DNA of 64,000 nucleotides from Brugia malayi (GCF_000002995.4 NW_025062478.1:10179001-10243000), one strand, 5' to 3'; numbered from the stretch's first letter, positions 1 to 14,596 are shown. The notes: generated by a model from the letters alone, not told the origin. Numbers and translations: made by a program.

Positions 1-1316
1 ATTTTTTCGTTTTTAATCTTTGTCGTTATGCATTCTGCATTCTTTCTTTTTCTATTAATCAGTATTTTTTTATTAATTAGAGTATGCTGTTTTAAATCTT
101 TTATTCTCAATTTTTTTCCATAAGTGTTTGGTTGATTTTTTTCGATTTTTATTTTCTTTATTTTTAAAAAGAAATTAGAGTAACATGTTTCGAAATACTT
201 TTATTTCTTTTTTTTTTCTTTTTTTTTTCTTTTACATATTTTTGTTTATACTTTGATTTCCTGTATTTCAGATATGCTACAAGTTTTTATTATAACTTAT
301 AGTTAAATATGAAGTTTAATGGCGTTTCGTGGAAGTAAAGCATTAATGATACTTTAGTTTTAGAACTGAATTTTTTAATTAAGTTTATAAGATTTTATTA
401 ATAAATCTGGCATATACTTCCTTTGCATGCAGTATTTCTTTCTTAATCACTAAGTAAACAGAGTGACGATTGAATCAAATCTCGAACATCCCTTTTTTTT
501 TTTTCCTTTCTGTCATTTTTTTTTGTCATTAATTTAATTTACTTTTTTAATAGGTGATGTCCTCTTGCTGGAAACGAATATTTCTCAAAATGGTATCAAT
601 GTTTCAAACTCTAACTAGTAAATTTTCTGGAAAGCACACACCTATACTTCAGACGACAGAGCGTGGTTTTTTCATGGATGATTGCTTGTTTGATTTTTAA
701 ATTATTTTAATTTTTTTTAAAAAAATTGTAATTTTAAATTGTTTTAATTTTGATAGACTTGAGATTGATAAGCATATTCATGAATTTATGTATGGAGAAG
801 AGACTTTCGGTATTGTGAGAAAACATCAAATATTCTAATGGAATTTAAAATGTTTCAATTTCTAATTCTTTACATTGCTTGACAAAGCTTCTCAGTGTCA
901 CTTGCGAATGTTCTTTTTTTCCTTTCCTCTGTCTCCGATAGGCAAAACATGATAAAATAAATAATTTTTGGATTTAAATCATTATGAATTTTTTTTTGAT
1001 AATTTTATTGTTCTGAAAAATTTCATTAAATTTGTTTGTTATTGTAAGCCATTTTTTTACCATAGTTTTGCACCTGTAGCCATCATCCAAGGTTCTATAA
1101 CCATTTAACATGATTGTAACTCATTCCCTTAACTTTGAATAACCTAATCTAATCTATGTCCATATCTTTGCGAATATCTCACCATTAGCTATTTGATTAA
1201 GAATGTCAGTCCCGGATAAGTTATAAAATATTCCCATGACTAAGTCTGATTCACTAACTGAATATATTGAGTAGCTAATGTATTTGCTTATGATCTGTTT
1301 AAAAAATTATTTTCAG
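1..1316 (+). other. Left-edge region, possible upstream exons of the polymerase gene
   Basis: This stretch is AT-rich and mostly intron-like. Two short open blocks could be 5' exons of the RNA-dependent RNA polymerase that follows. One lies at about 556-625, after an AATAG acceptor, and reads GDVLLLETNISQNG in one frame. The other lies at about 757-801, after a GATAG acceptor, and reads LEIDKHIHEFMYGEETF. The second can join the next sure exon if that exon uses the downstream acceptor at 1321. I could not join the first without a stop codon, so neither is included in the gene model. The visible polymerase is about 200 residues shorter than C. elegans EGO-1, so N-terminal exons must lie here or to the left of the window. 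Confidence 0.3.
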
Positions 1317-4300
1317 ATCAGCTGAACTCCAAGTCGATCTACATTCTATCCATCATGGGAATTTGCTCGATCTTGGCACATTTTGTTCCCATTTCACTCG
1401 CGAAATACCGAAAGGAATTAATGGAACGAAATTATCGGAATACATCAAAGTGTTGTCAAATTTATCGTCACGTAATGTGCGTAGTGCTATGTACGTTGAT
1501 TTTGAACATGATCGAAACATATTCACTGTACGATTCGCTGTTTTAGATGGTTTGTTTCTTTTTATATTTTCACTTAAAATTAAAATATTGTTAGGATAGA
1601 TGCGAATAATTTTAGTCTTATCAATGAATGAAAGATTTCGTTTCTGGCACTTTGTTCAGATTATGGAATTTTCTAGCAAAATACAAAACTTGAATCAGAA
1701 AGTAAGAACTTTATAATCTTTGTATTTCCGACTGATGAGAAAAAGCTTTAGTGATATACTTTCTTTGCAATTAAAAAGAAATTAGAAGAAATATGTTTAT
1801 TTTATTTCGAGGTTAAAATGATTGGTTGTTGTAGGATACCCACAAACAATCGTTATTAGCTGAAATTGTTAAATTCGTAAAAATTTTAAATGTTTTAGAG
1901 GTTACATTCAAAATTAGTAGCAAACTAACCTTCCGTTACAACACTATTCTATAAAAATTAGCATACTTTGTTAAGTATTGTTTTGCATCCATTATTTTAT
2001 AATACATTTCCAAATATTAATCCACTGGAGTAAAGGTTTTCAATAAGATATTTGGTTGAGCTACTAAATATGAAACTACATTTATAAACTTAAATTAGAA
2101 TTTCTCTCAAAAAACTGATATTTCAGGGTATAAAGCGCGAGAAATGAATAACACGAGTAATGAAAAGCAAAAACTCGTGGATTCAATGTTTGCTCTAAAG
2201 GTGAACTCTTCGTGATTGACAACTTTTTGATTATAACTTAACTTTCTGATCGTTCCCTTGTTCTCTAAATTTTTCACAATCTGCTGAAGTAGTTTTTTGG
2301 AAACTATGTCCTTCGTTTTAAATTTTAAATTCAAATTCCTCCCCTCTTTTTGATGGGTTTCTTTTAAGCTGCAGTATCAATGTTAATAGTAAATGATAAG
2401 CTAATAATCTTCTTTTATAAGATTTCTATTTGTTTACTGATTATAAGTGTATTCTGCTTTGGTTATCTTTACACTGCGGCATTAATTCTTAGAATTCAAA
2501 TATTTTCTTTTTTAATTTCATTTAGTTGAAGTGTAACTATGTGCGACTGGTACAAAGAAGTACTTATTTCAAAACTAGTTGAAAGAATTTTCATCCAACT
2601 TTCGATTCTGTTCGAGTAAATAATGCAGTTTATGGTGAATTATGCATAAGTGATAAGTGAGATGTAATTCTTTTTACATTATTTATTATTAAAGAGCTGC
2701 AAATATTTTCAGGTCAATTACACTTCTTTGCGTCGCATTTTAGTTGACACAAACCAAGAAAGTTGTGCAGCACGAATTTATTTCCATCTAAATTACCCTC
2801 CTGAAATACGTAGATTTCGTCAAAAAATGAATGTGACACAAGGACCAAAAGTGGAATTAATTAGTGACCGATTCAGGTCAGTCATGAATTTTATTAAATT
2901 TTGAAACATATAACATAACAACGAAATGTTTGTGGCTTTAGTTGAGGTCAATACTTCAAAATTGTAGGAGCATAGATGAAATTTTAGAACGACAAACGAC
3001 TGGTTTTTAGGTATTATCCCGAAGCAGATTATCAGAAAGATATCGGTTTAGCAATTACAGCTATTAACGATAGTCCAATCTTTTGCTTGCAATTTACGGA
3101 AATGATGGATGTAAGGACAATTTTTATTTTTGTCTTTTAATGCTTTTATAATTAAATATAGATTTATTGCTGATATTTATGGGTGGTATTTATTTTTTGA
3201 GTTCCATAGAACTTTATTATTAGAACAATCTTTTTTAAATTTTAGGATAATCTATTGTATAGGCTGTTGAGTAGATTGCATGCCCGTGTCAATCTTCCGA
3301 TCGAATTCGCCAATGTTCAGTTTTCATATTTTCCCGTGGATAAGTAAGCAATACTGCTTTTTTTTCAATGAATAAACTAGTCTCTTGCATTCATTTTTAG
3401 TCATCTCTAATACAACTTTATTAAAAATAAACATTAACTTTCATTGTTCAAATTTTTGCTACAAACTGAAACTGAAGTATGATATTAGAATGTGCACAGA
3501 ATTAAGTTTTTTTCAGTTGTGATTCGTTCATTTTTTAAAATATATTTAATTTTAAAATGTATTAAATTTGAGTAAAGCGTAGAGTATATGAATGATTTTA
3601 CATATCGTATAGAATAGTTTTAGTTACGTGCCATTACCAGTTCGAATGATTGGTTGCGATTATCGAAAATGTGCTACTGAAGAGGGAATTTCACAAAACG
3701 ATCAACCATATCAACCAGTGGAACCGAAAGTTGATAAGGCTTGGTCTAAAAAATTAAAATCACTTTCATTTGCATTGGAATATCTGATTGCAGCATTACT
3801 ATCACGTGGCGCTGTTGTAAAAGATCAGTTACTGGTACGCACATAATTTTACTCATAAAGTTTGCGTTTTTTTTTTTTGCAAAATTATTACTAATTTTAA
3901 TTTACATGTTTTAAAATTACTTAATTTATGTAAACCAATTATAAGCCGTCACTTCTGTAATTGATATCTTCCGTTTACCTCTCTGCAATGTGGTTTTACG
4001 GATCTTAAAATTATGCAGAATCATTATGTGAAAGTAATTTTATATTATGTAGTTTGTTATTTTTTAATAATTATGCAGTTTGTTATTTTTTTTTAATAAT
4101 TGACGTACATCTAATCGCAACAATGACTACCATTTTCTGATTTAATTTTCTTTCAGCAAACGGTAGAATCAAGAAATGATTTTCTAACGCTGGTAGTAAA
4201 AAGTTACGAACAGGATGAAGCTGTAACTTTTTTTTTAATATTCTTCCTGTTTACATCCGTTTATATTTTCATATTAGTAAAAAGAGGTTTTGAAGCCTGC

Positions 4301-7300
4301 TTCATTTTCAAAATTAAAAAATATAAGTTAAACAATAAGTGAGATTTTCCACTTCTTAAATTTCTCACACAGCATTTGATATTTTTTTGCTTTTTCATGC
4401 TTTTTGTTATATTTATTTATATATTTCTATAGTGTTAATCCGTTTTGCTAAAGTTGGTGCAATAATGAAGAATTATTTTCATTCCTTTATTTCAAAATAC
4501 ACATAGTTGATTAAAATATATTACTTAAAGTACTACAGTTCATTTTATTAAAGATGACACTAGAAGTGTTGGAGCGTTTAATCAATATGATTGATGAAAT
4601 GAAGAATATACCACCATTGATAAGTGCATTTGAGCGTATACAGAATAGTATTTTTGTAAAGAAAGAATTACTTGCTGAAATTCACGGAAGAAGTGCTGAT
4701 GAAGGATTTCAACGTGTTCGAAAGGTTTTAAAATTTTGCTTAATGCTTTTTATTTTGATGGATACGAAAGAATTAGTTAAATAAATGCTAGATTTACAAA
4801 CAAAAATATATTTGTATTCGGAGCATTTTTCTACTAAAATATCTTAGCTAGTATATTATGAACTGAATGAACTATATAAATTTGTCAAAATGTATAAATT
4901 TATCATTCATTAGGCTGTAATAACACCAACTCGAATGTTGCTTGTGATTCCGGAATTATTGATGGGAAATCGTGTATTGCGTGAATTTGATGAAAGTGGT
5001 GATGATGCTTTACGAATTCAATTTCGTGATGATGATGGTGCACATCTCAGACGTAGCCGTGCCGGATTATATATCATTGAGACTACAGTTCATAATTCTC
5101 TACTACGTGGCGTTTATATATCAGGTAAAATATTTTTACAACATTGAAATGTATTGTAAACTAATATTTCAATATTTTTGAAGTGTTCAAACTTGAGAGC
5201 TTTTATGCCTGATATCGATAATTTTGTCTTCGAATCATAGATTATTTAGTGTTTTATTTATTTATTTCGTGTTTAATACGCAGTGCGTCGGCAGAACAAT
5301 GCTGAAAATTTTGTACATGAAACATTAGTTAGAAATGAATGGACTAGGAATGTTATTGTTTCAATAATATACCAGTGATTTTCAGTGTACTTTTTTTAGA
5401 TAGTTTTGCATTGTTTTTCATTGCCTTTTTGTTTTTTTTTTTTTTTTCATCATTTAATAACAGGAATTGAAATTCAATGGTTTGTTAATTTGTTCATAGT
5501 TCAGTATGAATGGTCACTTACAATGTTACTTTTTTCTTTTTTCAGATCGTCATTTTGTTTACTTGGCTTCATCAAACTCCCAAATGCGTGATAATGGATG
5601 CTATTTTTTTAATGATGGTGATGATGGTAAAGTGAAAATGATTCGTGATAAGCTTGGCAAATTTGATCATACTAATATTCCAAAATTAATGTCTCGAATG
5701 GGACAGTGTTTCACGCAGTCTAAGGTAAAAACTGAGTTCCATTTGAATATTCATTAAAGTAAGTATTAATATATTAATTATTCTGTTAAATTGGCATTTT
5801 GTTTCCAGCCATTTTTTTTTTCTTTTTTCTGAGTTTGAATAATAAGGCATTTGTCGTCTTCGTTTTTTTTTTTTTTTCTCCCTTCTTTTTTATCCTTATT
5901 TGTTTTCAAGTGGAAATTGTCTATCCAAACTAGATTTAGTATTCTTCCAACCTTTTTTCATTTTTTTCATTTCAGGAAACTGACGTTACTTTGAAACGTA
6001 GAAAATACAATAAAACACACGATGTAATAGGTGGAAAAGATTCTTGTGGTGAACCGTTTATTTTCTCAGATGGAGTTGGAAAGTTATCAGAAGATTTTGC
6101 TGAACAAATTGCTAACGATTTAGGTTTGGCAAAATGTGTCCCCAGTTGTTTCCAAGTAAGAATAATTTTCTTTTAATGATGCCAACTATAAAGTAGTCTT
6201 TATAAGTTAACAAGTTTGAGTAATACTTTTAAATTTAGTTTTATGTGCTTTTATTCACACATTCGCATTTCGTAGGGAATTTTCTATACTTGTTCAAAAA
6301 GATTACTGAAATTATCAGAACTATCTAGTGATTTGCCAGTATGCATTTTGTGGGATATGTCTGTTAGGAATATGAATATCACTACCAGTCGAAAACAATT
6401 CATGATTCTGGCTGTTAAATTATTCCTTTGATGTATAGATATTAACAAAAGAAATATCAGTTTAGGTTTAAATTATTTGTTAGTCTTAAATGAAATGTTT
6501 ACATGATTCCGATTAAAGTTCAGGTATCGAGGCTTAAAAGGTGTTCTTTCTGTTGATCCAGCATTGCGGCAACGCCGATTATGGGCTGAACGCAATGGTT
6601 TAGAGGATAAACATGCAAAAACTGCGAAAGTGAACGATTTGGATATAATATTTAGGCCATCTCAGGTATGATTTGCTCAAATATTTCATTTGCTCTCGTA
6701 CAACTAATAAATTTCTTTACAGGAACTATTGAACATAAACTTTTTTTTTTTCTTTCAAATCCGAAGGATAGAGAATTTCTTGTAAAATCTAAAATTCATT
6801 CTTTTCTGAATAATCAAAACTTATAGCTCACTTTTTGGTTTTATCTCTTTTTTAAAAATTGTATTTTGATTCTTTTTTTTTTTTTTTTTTTTGAGTATTG
6901 CTGAAAGTGATTTCTCATCTGTAGGACAAATTTCATGCACCAAGAAAGGAAATAATAGAAATTGTGAAATATTCATCTCCAACATCTGTTTATTTGAACA
7001 GACCATTGATCAATATTCTTGACCAAGTTAGTGTTTTTTTTTTTTTTCTCGTTGTTGTTGTTCTCTTCTCATTGACTTTCCTCAAAAATATAGATTGCAG
7101 TCATTGTAAAACAAATATTATTTGTACTGGTGTTTATTCTGCTACATTTGGTGTTAATCAATTAAATTTTGTCATCAGGAAACGTAGATTAAAAACACTA
7201 ATTCTTTTCTCAGTAATTGTTTTCTTTTCGGAATTATAGGTAAGCGATATGCAAGGATTTGATGTACATAGTCGTATAGTCAATCGCATACATGGTTTAC

Positions 7301-10300
7301 TTGATCGTCAGCTATTGAAACTATCTGATGCGCTGATGAGTGAAGACAGGTGGTCAACTTGTAGCTGACAAATTTCTTTTCTGCAATAAACTTTTATCAG
7401 AATTTGTATCTTTTTTTTTTACCTTAAACGAAATTTTTTTTTTTTTTATAGATGTCGTGAAAGATTAGCAGAATTTCCGAGACGGATTAATGTACAATAT
7501 TTATCAGTAGCACGAGGTTTTACCCTTACACAGGAACCATTTTTTCATGGCTTGTTAATTGCAAGTGTTCGATTCACATTACGTAAATTTCATATTATGC
7601 AAAAATTATGTAAAAATCTTTTCTAGCATTTAAATTGAATATAAAGTGGTTTAAGCAATTTAATTTGTAAGTTGTGAAATTTTAGTACTAATTTTTATAT
7701 TGATTTTAGAATTATTTTTTACTAGCTTGGTTACATTAAATTTGTGAATTCATTTCATTCGAATCAGATAATTTTGATTTTATTATAGTCAATGAAAATT
7801 CGTTTACAGAAAATTTTTTCCTTTGTTTTTTGGAGCCTTCCATTCTCTTAGTTTCTTTTTTTTTTTTCGTTAATGTCACGGCATAGAACCTTAGAAAGTA
7901 GAACAGTGACGAATCGGTTCAGTTATTTGATGGATTTCTTAATTTTCATAGACAGTGAACAATTTTGACGGTGGCTTTTTACTTCAGAAAAGCAGTTATC
8001 AAAGGAACATATTCAAATACCTGCTAATCTTGGTCGAACTATGTTTGGTATTCTGGATGAGACCGGATTACTTCAGTATGGTCAAGTATTTGTGCAATTT
8101 ACCAATGACGTTTTTTTGAAGACACCACCAAAAGCTGCAGCAAAAACAATAGTAAAAGGTTCATTTTCAGCTAGGAAAAATATTTTCTTATTTAATACAC
8201 AGGAGAAAATATAATAAATCTGATTTGTATAAGAATTATACTGTCAGTATTGTAATACTTAGATTTTGTTAATAACTAATAGCTCTCTTTCATGCCTTTC
8301 TGCATCAAGCAACATCTTATCGAAGCATTTGCATTCTTCACTTTATTTCCAAATTATGATTTTGGATATCAGTTCCACTTAGTAATTTGCAGTCACTTTC
8401 AAAACATTTGTCTTGATGATATCTTTATAAACATTTTCCTTTATAGTTATATTTTTCGTGAAATCTTCCATTTTTTTTTTCTCACAACTACTCCATATAG
8501 TTTGCATATTACATAATATATTTGTTAGTCTTAGTCTCCTACATTGCGATTACAATGATTGACCGATCTGCCAAAAAATTTTCAGTTTAATTATAATTTA
8601 GAACTTAAAAAATGCCAAATGTATTTGGTACTACTATAGGTTTCGTGTTAATCACAAAAAATCCGTCAATAGTTGCTGGCGATGTAAGGATCTTCGAAGC
8701 TGTCGATTTACCCGAATTACGGCATTTGGTTGATGTGGTTGTTTTCCCGCAGCATGGGCCTCGACCACATACGGATGAAATGGCTGGTTAGTTATTATTT
8801 TAGATTGTTAGAAACTTCTAGCTATGTTGAAGTTTGATAAGAAAGTGAAATTCATTCGTGTTATAAAAATGGCTTTAATAGTACCACCTTGTAGAGCTTT
8901 AATTTCTCAGTGATTTTACTATGATCTTACAATTTCATGATCGATCATAGTCATATTCTTTCTAGTAGTCTTCAGAGCTATTTGTCAGATCCTAGACAAT
9001 CTAATATGCGTTTTCATCAATTAGTAATTTAAACTGATCAACTAATAAGATTTCAGCTTTGTGAACTGCAAAATATTTATCTGTATAAATTCGTTTTTAT
9101 TTTTAAGGATCTGATTTGGATGGTGATGAATATAGCGTTATATGGGATGATCAGATGTTATTTAGTCATAATGAAGAACCAATGGATTTCAGTAAGCTTA
9201 TTCGACCTCCTGATATCCTAAAGGAAGATGAAGTTGTTAGTTTCAATTAAATCTCGTTTAACCGATAAATTTCGTTTAATCGATTCTTCATTGAACATGT
9301 TGGTAAATATAAATATTTTTGGAGGATTCATTTATATCATTTATTCTTTTTTACTTTTCAACAACATAGTTTGTCTTTTTTTTTTGAAACTAATATATCT
9401 TAGAAAGCGTTTTAATTTCTATCTTTCTTCTGTCATCATCATTATTTCAGGTTCGTGAAATGCGTCGCTTTTATGTTGAATATGTCATGCAAGATTCAAT
9501 TGGTATTATTGCGAATGCTTTCCTCGTAAATTCTGATACTTTTGGAATTGCCAGTGATGTTAGTCTTACTTTTTTTTTCACATAAAAAGCAATGTTTTTA
9601 TGACACAAATTCTTCCTGAAGAGAATTTTGTGTGATTTAAATGCCTCAATTTTTGTCAATTAATTATTACATTTACGTAGCATTGTTATTACTGTCATTT
9701 GAAGTAATTCCTGAAATACTTCAGGTTTGTATGAGTATAGCAGAAAAGCATTCTCAATCTGTGGATTTTCCAAAAACAGGACAGCCTCCAAAACCACTTG
9801 TCAAAGAATGGAGCAATGGACCGGATGGAAAAATGATACCACCTGAGCGTCCAGAACGATGGCCTGATTTTATGTGCAAAACTCATGAGCCATCATATGT
9901 TTCAACACGCCTTGTTGGACAATTATTCAGGTATTTTTTAATCGTTTTCAATATTTTTCAAAATTGATCTAAATTAATGGTGTTATTATCGGAGTTTGCC
10001 TGAAAGATTTTATTTTTGTAAAGATTCTCTCGAAATAATGTAATGACTTTATGCTACTGATAGAGGATGATTATTCATTCGTTCTTTTTTGCGCTTCAGA
10101 TTAATTTGTTTGACTAAGACATTTTTTTTTTTCTTTTTGTTTTTTCCGATAGCTGATCATAATTTTTTTTTTTTTTTCAGGCGTATCCGACTAATTGATG
10201 ATGTTCTTACAATAACTCGTGCTCATGAAACACAATCAAAAGTAACGGTGGATCCTTTATTAGAATACAGTGGCTGGGAAAGTTATGAAAATGATGCAAC

Positions 10301-13300
10301 GCTAAATTTGATTGCATATTCTGCTCATATTAGAGTATGCTTTCCTCATAATTCCGCTAATTTATCTTCATATTTTTATGAAAGTTTCTCCAAAAGTTAT
10401 CACTTATCTGAGATAAACATTTTATATAATAATATTTTTAGGCTCTTATGGATAATTATGGAATAGAAGATGAGTGCCAACTGTATTCTGGTTGTTTTTG
10501 CAAAGTTCGTAATCGAATCAGCGATCGGGATGGCGATGATATGTCTCAATTTAATACCAGTTTTATTATTGAGCGAAAACTTACAAATATATTTATGTGG
10601 TGATTAATTTTATACAAATAATACTAAATTTAAATGCTTATTCTATAATGTATAAATTATGAAAAAGTCAACAAACATTTGAATTATCTTTAAAGATTAA
10701 TGAAAAGATTTTATCATCAATTTTTATATTCCTTTTTCAGTTTTCGCTGTAATTTCTTTGCTGAGTTTGGTGATTTCATGTCCTGTACTCAGCAAGATGA
10801 TGATTTACGTAACAAAGATGTAATCGAACGACGATACTGTAAATATCCAACTGTAGAGATGAAAAAGAAAGCATCCGCTTATTACATAGTATGCTATCGT
10901 AAGTTATGCTAAATTATTGGATTATGTTTGATATGCTTGAATATTTAACTTAATGAATATTCCAAAATTATTCATGTATCGAATGAATGTCGAAGAAAAT
11001 TCCTTGTATGAAATCAACTTTGTCTCTTTGCTTGGTTGAATGCTTATTCCAGTTATTTAATCACAATAAAACTTATCAAAATTCAATTCCTCTATATTTC
11101 ATTGAGTATAGAAGGACTGAACATTTTTGAAAAATTTTCTCAAAAAATATGAATTTTGAATATAAAGTTTTTCATGAATTTCATCTTTGCTTGATTAATT
11201 TTTCTCTTCTATAGTTGTATTACTTTTATCAGTTGTATAATAAGTATTTAAAATGTGATTTTTTATTTTTTCATTTCAGGTAAGGTTATGAAAGAGAAAG
11301 GTGAAAGATTATTGTCATTTCCGTGGATTGTATGGGATATACTTGCTGACATAAAAAAAGAAAACGCTGTGCTAACATCACAAAATATATCAACTATTGA
11401 TCCTCTTTGTGAACTTGCATCAAATGTCAGACTTTTTCGATCTTGTTTTTTTTTTAGTCATAGTTGGCTAATCTTAATAATTCATACTAGCTTTTTTTTT
11501 TTATAATTCTTATATATTTTTTACAAACTATAAACTAAGATAACTTTTAACTGCATTTAAATTGCAGGAGAATTTACAGTTTCGCAGTTGGTTCTCTTTT
11601 GCATTCATTCTTCTGAATTGTTTCCCCCAAATTAAAATAAAAATTATTTGATTTTTCAGGTCATAACGTGTTTTTGTGACGATAATAAGGAAGATTTTGA
11701 TCAAACTATAGGGTGTTTAACGGATGGTGCATCTGGTTTACATGCCATTAAGCGATATTGCAGGAAATACAAAGGTATGAGTTAAATGAAATTTATAGTA
11801 ACAAAATTTTTATTTCAATAAAATATTCCATTTTAATGTGAAAAGAAATTCTTTTGTAAGATTTATGAACCATATCATTTCATTCTAGGACTGGACAAAT
11901 TATTATATGTGTTATGCAAGTGGGGTGAGCAACAGCGATTATTTGAAGGACGACTGAAACGGGAGCATTTATGTTTATTGTTAATACAATATGGTTTAGG
12001 ATATATAAGTAGTGATAATATGCGAGACTATGTTTTTCTTGAACAGGTAATTGAAAATGTTTTTCTCGAACAGGTAAATGAAAATTATCTAAAGATGCGT
12101 AGTTCTATTTTATGAGTTCATCAGCTGTTCACTATACTATTTAATTCTCATCTTAGGAAATATCGTTTACACAATTTCATTAGCTTGCTTGATTCTTTCT
12201 TGATTAAAAATAATTTGAAACACTTTCGGATATTAAAGATTAATTTTTATTAAAATATATGTTTTGCAGGATTCTGAAATTTATCAAAAACCTGGAAGAA
12301 TTTTCTAAATTTTCTATTTGTTTCGTTTCCTTAATTTTTATGTTTATTTTTGTTATAGAATGTAATTCTGTTTAACTTGATAAATGAGTGAATCATAGTT
12401 TGAGTAAGATTTTTTCAGACCGATGAAATTCCTTCAGAAAATTCAAATGAATGCCGTGATTTGAACAGTCTAATTGGTGGTATAGGAAAATGTTTCTTGC
12501 AATTTCTTCAATATTTAAGTTCACGATCATTCGAGAAAGCGAAAATTTTCAATTTTATGAAACCAAATCTTGGATATCATTCAATATTGATGCGTGGACA
12601 GTGGTTAGATTTGCATAAGGTCTGTATCTTTCATTTTGAGCTCACACCACTATTATTAACATTTAGCAAAATGTGCTTTGCTTTCATTCAATCTCAGCAT
12701 TGTTTGTCATTCTTTTAATTGATTTGGATGAATTCATTTGCAAAAAAAAAATTTCGAATTATTTTCATTAAAATACTGGAATTCATTTCATTGAAATACT
12801 GGAACGAATTTTGACTTTAATATCTTTACCCGATCTTATTTTTAGGCTGCTATTATAACTTTCTATCAAATAGTGCTTACTAATCGTTTTAATGAAATGT
12901 CAATATTCAAAAGGGAGCAGGTATTAGCAAATAGTTCATCTGTTTTATTTATAAAATTTAGTTTGTTTGCTGAATCAATCTGTCAACAATGCAAATGTTA
13001 AATAATACTTTCATAAGCACTTGTATAATTGACATTTTTATGGTCTCTCAGGATAAGTAACATTTATAAAGTCACGCAGCATTTGAATTTGCAAACTGTT
13101 ATTAATTAACTTTTCAAAGTTTCAGCTTCATAGTTGTATCGAAGCTGAACCTTTCACTATCGAATTACCGGAAGATCTGTGCTCTTTTGATGAAAATTTG
13201 AGAGAAAAAATGATGGAATATTCTAACGTGCGTTATTTATATTTGAGAAGGATTCCGGATAGAAAAAGTTGGTTTTCGTCATTAATCTGATTGTTTATTA

Positions 13301-13793
13301 ACACCAAATTTGGTAGTAATTAATACTTGATTCTATTTCAAACTATTATTAGATATTGTAGCACGTAACTTGTATGTTTTTTAACGGTTCCTAGAAAACT
13401 TTGATGAAAAGAATGAAATTTTAGATAGCAATTACTTTTCCATTTTAAAATTTGTCGTACTGAATACAGTTAAGAATGTGGAATTTAGCATACTTATGCT
13501 TTGTCAATAGTTTTAATTTTAAGGGCATACATACATTTTCTCAATAGTTTTAGTTTGAAGGTTAAATTTAAATAGATTTCTGACTTATTTACAATAAAAT
13601 CATCCACTACAATTCTTTCATGGAAAAGTTTTCAGACAGAGTTGTGGTATCAGCATTTGGGACATTGGAATCATTGTATCGATTACGTGATATACTTTCT
13701 GTGAAACCAATCTCAACTGTACAAGCTGATAGTAAAAAACGTAGTGATATGATGCTTCGATTGGTTTATGAGCGGATTCAAGAATTACCGTAA
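1317..13793 (+). CDS. ego-1: RNA-dependent RNA polymerase, EGO-1/RRF-1 family (5' incomplete)
   Basis: This is a nematode cellular RNA-dependent RNA polymerase of the EGO-1/RRF-1 type. In the family's known role it copies target mRNAs to make secondary (22G-type) siRNAs for RNAi and germline silencing. About 29 exons give roughly 1,430 residues. Exons include 1317-1550, 2713-2876, 3011-3110, 3246-3343, 3624-3834, 4539-4724, 4914-5124, 5546-5724, 5976-6155, 6519-6665, 7452-7582, 7988-8158, 8640-8786, 9108-9235, 9725-9930, 10181-10334, 10442-10599, 11889-12046, 12419-12619 and 13636-13793. Recognisable family blocks are [13 protein letters not shown] (about 6525), [19 protein letters not shown] (8158-8690) and the catalytic loop [15 protein letters not shown] (from 9108). 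The loop's aspartates hold the metal ions, so the enzyme should be active. The C-terminal part is open to a TAA at 13791. The 5' end is not resolved. Which of the worm paralogues (ego-1, rrf-1) it matches best cannot be decided by eye. Confidence 0.93.
12031..12084 (+). repeat. 27-bp tandem duplication covering an exon end and its 5' splice site
   Basis: Two adjacent 27-bp copies (12031-12057 and 12058-12084) differ at two positions. Each contains the exon end GAACAG followed by a GTAA donor. Splicing at the first copy ends the polymerase exon at 12046. Splicing at the second ends it at 12073 and adds nine in-frame residues (VIENVFLEQ). Both donors look usable. Confidence 0.85.
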
Positions 13794-14494
13794 AAGTTTT
13801 TCTATAAGCAGTGCCATTTACTCTTATGATCTTCTCAAAAATACTTTAGAATCTCATTAAGTGTTATCGAAGTTTTTGAATTAAACTTGTATAGAATATT
13901 TTATAACTGTAATAATATATGAAAGATTTCATTTGTCTGCAATAATTTGGACATTAATTTCATGTTTAATTTAAATCAACCATACTCAGGTTGTTAATAA
14001 TTAATCTTAATCGATTGAGCAATTATTTCATGAATGTATATTAATCATATGGATATGACATTTCTTTTTTTCTTCCAGATTACTCTGCTGCCATTATTTT
14101 TCTTGACAAATATTTCGACATATTTTGGCACAAAAAAAAAAAAAAGTTGATTTTAATATTTGAATAATTTTTTTTCATTTTTTAAACAAATAATGAAACA
14201 AAAAGGTACTCCATTTATTTTCTTTGGGAAATCAATCATTGTTCATTGTTTTAAATCAGTTACTGTTCATTTTTTAATTAATTTTGATATCAATGATTAA
14301 TATGTTGTTATCTCAGTTTATGTTAATCATTCTGAAAAACTAATGATAAAGATAAACGAAAACTTGCAGATTGATAAATTTGATTGATTAAAGTCGAAAT
14401 ATTTATATATATATATATATGTATATGGTTGTCAATTTCATGTTGTCCAATCTGCAGTTTTATGTTTGTTCTTGCATCTTTTTTTTTTTTTTAG

Positions 14495-14596
14495 ACTGTA
14501 TTTTATTAGTTCAGTTCCTCAATTATTTTTACTGCGAGATGATCTTGGCATCTTAGAAAAATTTATCTATCTAAATGATCTTCTACTGTTTAGCAG
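14495..14596 (+). other. Orphan candidate exon downstream of the polymerase
   Basis: A poly(T)-AG acceptor is followed by 102 open bases and an AGCAG|GTTGT donor. The open frame contains LYFISSVPQLFLLRDDLG and further leucine-rich residues ending in FSR. Its less AT-biased codons stand out from the flanks. It is phase-symmetric (multiple of three). It lies 0.7 kb after the polymerase stop codon, so it could be an alternative 3' exon, an exon of an unseen gene, or chance. I do not recognise the peptide. Confidence 0.3.

Noticed and set aside
7240..7251. GTAAGC directly after a TTATAG, looking like a donor at an exon start
   Set aside because: The frame continues as [12 protein letters not shown] in agreement with the polymerase family, so it is coding sequence and not a splice site.
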